NCBI RefSeq assembly: GCF_039555335.1
Contig: NW_027305504.1
Span: 334,501-398,500, forward strand
From: Amphiura filiformis
Taxonomy: Eukaryota; Echinodermata; Ophiuroidea; Amphilepidida; Amphiuridae
Length of the DNA stretch: 64,000 bases
Direction of reading: 5' to 3'
Under the pieces are notes generated by a model, which saw nothing but the letters and a program-made list of their open reading frames with translations, was not told where the DNA came from and searched no databases. How positions within the stretch are numbered: the stretch's first letter is position 1; each line of letters starts with the position of its first letter. The position numbers and the translations under genes were made by a program. Below, piece by piece: positions 55,671 to 64,000 of this stretch.

Positions 55671-56324
55671 CTATAAGAAAGAAATGCAGTTTTGTAAAGA
55701 TTCCAAAAAAAATCCGCCCATTTTGGAACATATATTAATTATTTAGGAGAGTGTTTTAGGATTTTGTTAGAAAAGGGATGATTTTTGATCATCTATATTT
55801 TATTGTTTTATGTATTTTCCTGTCATTTCCTGCAAACCTAATAAAGATATTTTGATAATTAAAAATAGGCTGTATCATAAATCGTAGAGGTTGAAAGCGT
55901 AACCAAGCGTGCAAAATTATTATTTGCCATGGAACTTCGGTCATATTTTATTTGAAATAAACTGGATGTTAGGATCTGCATGCATGGTATGCATAGTATT
56001 GATGGTATACAGACACTAACCTTTCCCTAAAACTAGTAAGCAGCAACTTGTGTATCACACCCATCATGGGTTCGAACCCTTTTGTTGTATTTTATTGTTA
56101 AACCTAAATAGCGTGATTGCTTTTGAATGAGCGGCAACACACGTATTTTGTTTGAGGATAGCTGGATATATCTCCTTTCTTTACATCTTCTCTGCTCCAC
56201 CCAATGCATATAGTACTCGGAAAGTAAAAATTGTTCTGCGCGAGGATTGGAGAACCACTGCAAGAAATTAATTCATGGGAGCATGGCCTAAACGCCAAGA
56301 AAAAGAGAATAGCACTTTGATCTG

Positions 56325-56447
56325 AGTGTGAATTTCAAATAGGATTACTTGAATGGGTGACTCCCATTTGAAATCTACATCCCTGTGTGGGATGTTAAAG
56401 GTTATATCCTGCATATGGGGTGTATGGATTTCAACTGGAATAGCCCA
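56325..56447. mobile_element. Family A foldback element, copy 8 (left-truncated)
   Basis: It has only the centre (GATTACTTGAATGGGTGACT) and the right arm (GGATTTCAACTGGAATAGCCC). The left arm is missing. Confidence 0.8.
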
Positions 56448-57350
56448 GTGCTTCAGTACAACCTTTACCCTGAATCAATCAATTACTTTCAGAAAACTTT
56501 TCTTTAAATGGTGTTTGGAGTTGATTTACTGTTATTGTTTTTATTTATTCTTTTTATTGTTATTGTTTTTATTTATTCTTTTTACAAGGAAAAACAAGCA
56601 CATACTACTTCTAGTAGAGCCACAGGTTACTTTTGAAAATTACAAATATAAGAAATCACTTCGTAAAAAGGGCATAATTGTTTTGTTTTTTTAACCAAAA
56701 CTTCCTGGCCTAAACCACTTGTTGCATGACATATCAATTTTTCAAGTCCACACATAAACAAGTACTCTAGGACAATGTACGGTTGCACGCACCATATGCA
56801 CGCACATATTATTTTTTACAAACATTTAACTTCAACAATATCATGACTACCATATGTTGGTCTGTTGATCTCCCACTCATGGGCAATATTAATAAAACGA
56901 TTTGTGTTACTTTTCAGATATTTTTGTAATTCTTATGTACCTGTCAGCAGCGATACCTGTAGCAATCAATCATATCACATGCTCATTGCTCATGTTATGA
57001 ATGAACTCCATTGCACGCAACTGCAATGTGTTTCCTCTGCATGGGAAAACTTTACATCATCATAATGAATATGTGATTTCTGATCGTGTTTTTGTTCAAG
57101 AATTAATAAGCTATTTGTCCTAAAAACTCCACTTTCTGACTAATCTGTCTGCAGCATTTCCTTGATTTCTTACCGGTGTTATGCTGAACATCCTAGATCA
57201 AAATAGAATTTGAGCTTTGTGTGATACCGAGCATAATTTGATTTCCTATACAGAGCAATACAATGCGAAACAATTTCATAAGTAAAAATAGTGTATTATA
57301 TGATACCACTAATTACGATACAATGCAATATAATTCCGGATGTATCATCA

Positions 57351-57543
57351 GAGGCTGAAAAAATGTTTTTTTCCCTGCACGCAATCCAGAATTTCCCTCC
57401 AGTTTTACCAAATTTCCCTCCAGTTTTACCAAATTTCCCTCCAGTATGACATACTTCCCTTGTGTATTTCTTTATTTTTTTGGTCAAACACCAAAAATTT
57501 CCCGGCAATAAGCTTCCCGTATTGCCCACTTTTTCCTGCCATG
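57351..57543. mobile_element. Family J insertion, copy 2
   Basis: The reverse complement of 42291-42468, from GAGGCTGAAAAAATG to TTTTTCCTGCCATG. It is flanked by TGTATCAT at 57341-57348 and 57544-57551, an exact 8-bp duplication typical of hAT-type insertion. The word ATTTCCCTCCAGTTTTACCA is expanded to three tandem copies. Confidence 0.7.
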
Positions 57544-58194
57544 TGTATCATAATAATTAGATCTCATCAATAAGTCTTGATTGCCTCACCTGTTTCTTAA
57601 CAAAATTGCCAGCCTATTTTACGAGTGAGACACTTGAAATGTTTCACCTCATTTATTTGACATTTGATAATTAGGTCTATACAATCATTACTATAAAATA
57701 ACAACTGAAGTATGATACATTTGATGTAATATATTTATGCATGAATTAGTTTTGAATATTTTCAATTTGCACAATGACCGTCACTGTTCATCCATTTTGG
57801 CACAATCATTTTAAATCCTTTTATTCTTTGTTCAAACGTGATAATTATCTTTTTCGCAAAACAGGTGCCAGTATTGGTTCTAAACATCAATGCTTTTCTT
57901 TCCAATGTTGAAAATTATCTCTCAAATTCATTAATTTTTAATTTGCCACATCACAACTTCTTAATCAAGCTGGATATGATCATGGGAAGTAAATCATGCA
58001 TATAAATGTGTTATAGACAATGGTCTTAATTAACTGTCTGCATTTTCATTTATAACAAGTTTTTCCTAGATTAAGGCCTCCTTAACCCTAATCTCACACT
58101 AGTATGAAAAGCACTGTGCATGCATGGATAGCATGTGATGCGATGACACAATCAGCCTAAGCCATATATACTCAGGGAATTGCTGGCCGGACCA

Positions 58195-58290
58195 GCGAAA
58201 CCCGCGTGAGTACAGGCTGGTGATCATATGCGTGGCATGCGAGGACGGAGGTTCGAATCCTGGGGGTGCCAGGTTTCATTTTTTTTTTCA
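58195..58290 (+). repeat. tRNA-like B-box sequence, possible SINE fragment
   Basis: GGAGGTTCGAATCCTGG resembles a T arm with B box, but no A box or pairing acceptor was found. TTTTCCTAGATTTAGGCCTCC near 58352 repeats TTTTTCCTAGATTAAGGCCT near 58063, so a direct repeat flanks the region. Confidence 0.35.
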
Positions 58291-61129
58291 TAAATTTTGT
58301 TCTTTAACTTCCGATATCAAAACAAACATGGGTCCGGTTAGGGTTCAGTAACATGTTTTCCTAGATTTAGGCCTCCTTAATACCCCATTTGAAACCTGAT
58401 GTACATACAGATGAGCCATCAACAAATTATAGAAGTGCGAAACTACTGAGCAAGTGCTTGAAGGATTACTCACATTTTATGGGGTTGGTCTGGTTGATGG
58501 TACATGTATTGCCCACCCCTGGCTCCCTCAAGGAGGGTTCCAAAAGATTTTACCTCATTTAAACAAACAAATCACAAGGCTTAAACTTTTCCAAATCAAA
58601 CCATTCTCCCTTGCTTAGAACACACAGTAAAATTTAGCAGGCTCTCATTTGCCCACCAGTAAAATTATAGCTCCTGGTTAACCTCTTGTTTGACAAATTG
58701 ACATGACCGGAAGATGAAACTCTATCCTGGAAAAAAGTCTCATTTGCATGCCAGATTACATATTCAGTGTATTTTAACTCTTGGTTGCTTGCAAGGTGCT
58801 CCTGGTTCACATAAAATCCTCCTCAAATGTGGCCCTACTTTTAGAGCCTGGTGTTCCAACCCTGCCAATGCCATTTGTTCCCTTGTTAGAACACAAATCT
58901 CTGTATTCGGCGACTATCAAAGAGCGACATCTACAAAACTAAATTCCGCCCATGGAACTAAAATTTGCATATTTTGACACCTTTTGGGCTAGAAATATCC
59001 CAAGATGCAATGCAACTGTATAGTTTTCCATTTTCAATAAGATTTAATAAAATAGATCTTGAATTTTGCATTTCATCCTTTTCAGATCACAGGTGTTTTA
59101 CCGTTGATCCTACATTGTATCTAGTTTTTGAAGTTGGGCTTTAGCAAGGAAACGGTTACTGTAAACAGTGAAACGTGAAAGAATGATCACATGAAGTGAC
59201 CAGAAATTTCAACATGGCTTCCATAACTTGTTTGCTGTGTATGGACAACAGGTGACGCTCTATGAAATACCGCAGCCAAGCTGGTCACTGAAATTCAACG
59301 GACAAGAGTGCCTACTGTGCACATATATGTACACAGTTATGTTCATTTTCCTCAAACAATCAAATGGGTTTTTTTGCCTTTTATATTTCTATTACAAAAA
59401 GTCACACTGAAAATCACCATCTGATAGTTTTAAAAATCAAATGAAACATTAGTTATTGGCTAATCAATACCAATAACCATTCAAATCAATGCTATTAAAA
59501 CACCATATGCAGTATTTTGTAACTGGTAATTCGCTAACACAGTTGGCAAAATTTCGCTGGGAATTTTTAAAACTGCAACAGGATTCATTGTTTTCAATGT
59601 GCTCATTACCCACAATGCATTGCAGCATACAACTCAGTGATTCTACTCAATTCCACAAATGCACAATCCAAATATGGGACCAAATTTGCATTTTTTTTCA
59701 TATAAATTGGAGCATATAATATCAGTGCATACCAACCCCAGGCTTCGACAGCCACCAAGTGCTGTGGTTGTTGATTCTTCGTCTAATATAAATACAATTT
59801 TCCAGGATAATTTTGCTTTTCAGAAATGATAAATGTGTCAAGTTCTTGTTTAATACCACTGGTGATGCCACACCTATATCAAGGCCATTGTTGTGAGAAC
59901 ATCCACTGCTGTTGCAAAGTGAGTTGTCCTACTCAACTGCATAATCAATTTCAATAGTCTGCGATCGACACAAAAAATGAACGGTTACTATGGATAAAAA
60001 TGTCATTTCCATGGCGATATTTCAGATACATGCATTTTTAATCAAGTAAAGTCGATCCATTTTTTTACTTGGTTACTTTATCAATATATTTCTTCTATCA
60101 AAGAGTGGCAATATACTGTCACAACAAATTTTATAAGAATCATTTAAAATATAACAATTTTGTAATGTGACATGATCTTTGACGCCAAAAGCCGACAAAT
60201 TTATTGAGATAAAGGCAAAAATCTGGCGAAAAAGAACAGTAAAATACATATGAAAATAAACATCACAAAACTCAAAAACCTAATGTAGACCTTTGGTTGT
60301 TTTCAGTATATGATAGCCTATAAATGTTTGTAAAGATAATTATAGCAAGTCATTTTTCAAAAATGCCTCCTTTGGACCAGATTGTGTCACATACATAGTT
60401 GATTCTGATAACCTTATATAACCGGTTTAATAATCCCACTACTTTCTGCACCAAGGAGATCGTTTACCAGGGTTTTTTGGACATTACATGTATGCTAAAA
60501 TATGTGCAAAAAGGTCAAAATTCAAATCAAATTAACAAGTTGTCCACATTTTTAGTGCAAATATTCAAATAAAAAACACATAAATGTCAACACTTTTGAC
60601 GAGATTAAGCCCTAGTAACATCTAACATGCATGTTTCTGTCATAAACGCCACATTTTTGGAAGTCGGACTCATACCGTAAAAAACAAAAACAGGTTTAAT
60701 GGGCCTGCATCGTGACATATCAAACCAAAAAATGCAATACGATTTCCCTACAGTTACAAACAATTAAACGTAAGCAATTAAACCTAACACATCACTCCAT
60801 CTTGTATAGAACCAGGAATGAACATAAAGACCAAGTGACGCTGAACACCTGTCTAAACCTTTGTAATCTTTTTACCACAATTTGAACCACTAGCTCATAA
60901 TATGATCAAACATGTTAATGCCTTCATAATCATACTGGGCATCATACATCACGAACCACAGCTCAATACAAATACCATTCAATGCTTAATTTTGAATCTG
61001 GGATTTTCCAATCTTTATTTTCGTCATTTCCAAGAAACAGAAAAATGTTAACCCTTTCCCCACCCAATCTCACAAAATCTCACACCCTGGTGTGAATGGT
61101 GATTCCCATGGGATGGGGCAGGAGTGGGC
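58291..61129. other. Upstream or first-intron region of RBPJ; nothing recognised
   Basis: No exon with conserved sequence, no start codon fitting RBPJ and no clear TIR element was seen in this 2.8 kb. Confidence 0.45.
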
Positions 61130-61516
61130 CCAGGGGGGTACTTAGTACAAATGACCATACGGGGACGTGCCGCTAATATGGGTAGCATTTTCGGCCTTTT
61201 GGTATATCAATGACCCATTTTTCTAAGCCAATTTTGGTATCTGAATGGGTCCTTTTTTCAAAATGTTTTCAATTTTTTTGAAAAATAGCCCAATTTTGCC
61301 TCAATCCCGGCCTCAATCTAGTCAAAATTTCGAAATTTTCCAAAAAAATTTGGAAAATTTGTAAAAACTAAGACAATTTGGGTTAAATTTTTTGACTTTT
61401 GGTATATTAATGGGTCCAATTTTCTTGAAAAATTGGTATATTTATGGGTCCACTTTCAAATTCTCAGCGGCACGTCCCTACCAAAATCAAATTTGAGTAC
61501 CCCCCCCCCCCCCGGG
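61130..61516. repeat. Family L dispersed repeat, copy 1
   Basis: GGTACTTAGTACAAATGACC, ACGTGCCGCTAATATGGGTA and TTTATGGGTCCACTTTCAAA match 62374-62718 in order and orientation. It ends in a 14-base C run (61501-61514). No ORF. Confidence 0.85.
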
Positions 61517-62229
61517 GAGTGGGTAACAGCTAGACAGGGCAGGGCACCCTATCAATACACACACCAATACAATTACAAGTCCATTGAGTAAACATACATA
61601 CATTGTACAACGATAAAATGGGTACACACGGGTCATTTTCATCAGCAATTACAACACAAGCATGCTAGAAACCGGCCAAATGATGGAAATTTTCATCATT
61701 CACGAATCATGACACAATTGTAGTATGCCGATGACATTGAGCGGACACACGGTACTTACATTTGTAATACGATGACACGATCGTAATCGACAGGAAAAAA
61801 CAACACTCCTGTGGATCGGGTCTATGAATCAATTAATTTCAATAAATCATTTTGTATTTAGTTGCAAACATGTTTCATTTTTGTATCCAGTGCCATTCCA
61901 TCAAGATCACAGCACTCAGCTATTTATATACAGATGTCAGATATTTATTAAAAACTACTTCAATAACCAATTTTACAGTCTAACCAAAGTGAACAAGTTG
62001 ACAATTGTGATTTTGTTCAATTTTACAGAATAGAGACCCAAAGTTTGCTAAGCAATCCATCAAAATGTATAACAATTATTTTAAGCATGTAAAGTACATC
62101 AGAATTAGGATAACCGGTGTTCACAAATATTAGTAGCTAAGCGTGGTGCTAGACTGATGCTCTTATTCATCAACATTCTGGGTTGATGACCTATGTGTTA
62201 AAAATGTTTCTCACTTTTCCCCAGAATCT

Positions 62230-62375
62230 GGGGGAATGGGGACTGCGCAGTTGTTTTTACCATGTTTGTTTCTAAACACATAATTTAGAACAGCAGAGCA
62301 CGATCCTGTCACAATGGCACAATAGAATACAGTACCGAGCCATAGTCGCGTTATGATGCACAACCAAAGTTCCAG
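62230..62375. repeat. Diverged dispersed repeat, copy 2
   Basis: GACTGCGCAGTTGT, ACGATCCTGTCACAAT and GATGCACAACCAAAGTT parallel 2690-2880. A family L copy starts at its end. Confidence 0.5.
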
Positions 62376-62720
62376 GGGGGTACTCAGTACAAATGACCAT
62401 ACGGGTACGTGCCGCAAAAATGGGTAGCAATTTCGGCCTTTTGGTATATCAATGACCGCTTTTTCCAAGCCAATTTTGGTATATGGATGGGTCCTTTTTT
62501 CACAATTTCCTCAATTTTTTTTGAAATTTTCCCAAAACTGCTGGGAAAATTTGTAAAAACTAAGATAATTTGGGTTAAATTTGGCCGAAAATTTTGACTT
62601 TTGATCGATGGGTTCAAATTTCTTGAAAAGTTGGTATATTTATGGGTCCACTTTTAAATTCTCAGCAGCACACCTCTACCAATAGCTACCAATGAGTACA
62701 CCCCTGCCCACCCCCCCAGA
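62376..62720. repeat. Family L dispersed repeat, copy 2
   Basis: GGTACTCAGTACAAATGACC, GGGTACGTGCCGCAAAAATG and TTTATGGGTCCACTTTTAAA. The right end is C-rich, as in copy 1. Confidence 0.85.
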
Positions 62721-63370
62721 CCAAAGTTGCACAGGTATATTTTCATGAGCATATCACAAATAGCATGCACAGTTATAGACGACAAATTCTAGAGTGGCGA
62801 TACCAGGATTTTTGTAGAGGGGGCAAAGTGGAGGAGAGTAATTAGGCAAATTTCTAGTTGGACAAAATTACAGTAATTTCATTTGAATGAACACATCAAT
62901 CGCATTTGAATTTAGGACAAAATGTGGGTCGGCAAAAGTTATGATCAAATTAACCAAACGACATCGGAAATACAAACCAATGAAGATTGTATTGGAGTCA
63001 CTTCATTACGCAGTGTATGAGGGCATTCGTCATAAACAATAACAGTGAATATCCCACTGTTGCCATGCTGTATTCATTCAAATGAAATTCTTACTGTTGA
63101 TGAAAAATGGTCTAAAAATCTGTTAAAAATCACGGCCCAGCGTCTTATGGGGGAGGGACAGGGGCATCTTCCCCTTCCCCTGGCTATGCCACTCAAGCCT
63201 TAAATCAACTTCCAATGGTAAGTGTAATTTGTCCCTTTCAGTCTTTATAGATGACTTCCAATTTGAATAATCTCTATATTTAATGACTTTCAAATTAAAT
63301 AATTGAATCATTTAATTTTCTAACAAAGAATTTAACAGTAGTAATACAGATAAACAACCTAACAGAGATT
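62721..63370. other. No recognised gene
   Basis: No coding or repeat signal is supported. Confidence 0.45.
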
Positions 63371-63555
63371 GGGCTATTCCACTTGATATCCATACACCCC
63401 CTACGGAAGACATGACCTTAATATTCCACATGGGGAATGTGAATTTCAAATAGGGTTACCAGAATGGGTGACTCAGTTTGAAATCTACACCCTCTATGTG
63501 GGAGATTAAGGTAATTTCTTCCATGGGGGGTGTATGGATTTCAACTGGAATAGCT
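63371..63555. mobile_element. Family A foldback element, copy 9
   Basis: GGGCTATTCCACTTGATATC to GGATTTCAACTGGAATAGC, with the centre AGGGTTACCAGAATGGGTGA. It is full length. Confidence 0.85.
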
Positions 63556-63828
63556 TATTATACTGTCAGTACTGGTAAATCATTTCACATTAACCACTAC
63601 ATTAAACACAATTACTCTAAACTTGTTATGAACAAATTGCCTTTTTTTCACTACACTCCCTAGTAATATAATCATTTTCTGACTTTGTATGCATCTCAAA
63701 AACTTATTTCAAATTAAAATTGACAAGCAGAACAATTAAGCGATAAATGTTATTTACCAACACTGCACACATGCCACCAATCCATGACTGTTGTTCAGAG
63801 TTTAGTGCCGACTACATTGCCACACTAA

Positions 63829-64000
63829 AGCATTTTTCACCCCGATGTGGCAGTAACGTCGAAGCTTTGAGGCAGCTGTTTCCCACACGCATCTATGCGG
63901 CATCTTTAAACGCATGCGTGTGTACGCCAGCACTTTGAGCAAACACTCGCGATTTTTATCTGCGCCCGATGAAATGCGCACTGACATCACTGCCACATTA
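63829..64000. mobile_element. Family E element, copy 3, cut by the window end
   Basis: AGCATTTTTCACCCCGATGT, then ATCTATGCGGCATCTTTAAA and GCGATTTTTATCTGCGCC run in the same orientation as 31305-31497. The right end TGCCACATTA lies at the edge of the window. Confidence 0.75.

Noticed and set aside
56050..56090. tRNA from the palindromic GGGTTCGAACCC
   Set aside because: Only a B-box-like word is present, with no A box or pairing arms on either strand.
57157..57200. 19-bp microexon for RBPJ (GATGTTCAGCATAACACCG)
   Set aside because: It has good splice sites, but in the phase needed by the following exon it contains a stop codon.
57590..57625. Candidate RBPJ exon ending AAACAG/GTGAGG
   Set aside because: The phase required downstream gives an in-frame stop, and the acceptor is weak.
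58195..58290. Functional tRNA gene
   Set aside because: The T-arm-like word is present, but the acceptor strands do not pair and the D and anticodon arms cannot be drawn.

Overview
The window is nuclear DNA of an animal. It is AT-rich, coding exons are short and separated by long introns with GT/AG junctions, and most of the sequence is short non-autonomous transposons. I see no bacterial operons, rRNA, CRISPR array or viral gene. The best-supported gene is an ortholog of RBPJ / Suppressor of Hairless (CSL), the DNA-binding factor of Notch signalling. Its protein is very close to the vertebrate one, and an apparently intronless NHL-type beta-propeller gene lies nearby. This fits an invertebrate deuterostome (hemichordate, echinoderm or similar), but that placement is inference and the species cannot be read from the window.

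Layout. 1-14.5 kb is transposon-rich and gene-poor: foldback elements, a 3.16-kb inserted element (8202-11360), a decayed non-LTR reverse transcriptase on the minus strand (12903-13790), and a tRNA-derived SINE (13904-14210) inside a tandem repeat. 14.5-17.5 kb has no gene but carries nine copies of a 15-16 bp motif. 18.17-18.98 kb holds the NHL-propeller gene on the minus strand. 19-36.7 kb has no convincing exon, only repeats, apart from one low-confidence exon (19034-19199) and one promoter-like cluster (33225-33390). 36.7-55.7 kb is the RBPJ gene on the minus strand, with eleven proposed coding exons; its start codon was not located. 55.7-64 kb is its upstream or first-intron region and is again repeat-rich.

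The most notable pattern is the abundance of small inverted-repeat elements in and around the RBPJ introns. One family of about 190 bp occurs nine times. At least six other families occur two or three times, and several insertions can be read directly against an empty site elsewhere in the window. I did not find a convincing new multi-gene system. The unexplained signals best worth checking are the motif cluster at 15.08-16.95 kb, the nine-copy foldback family, and a transposon that ends about 30 bp from an RBPJ exon.
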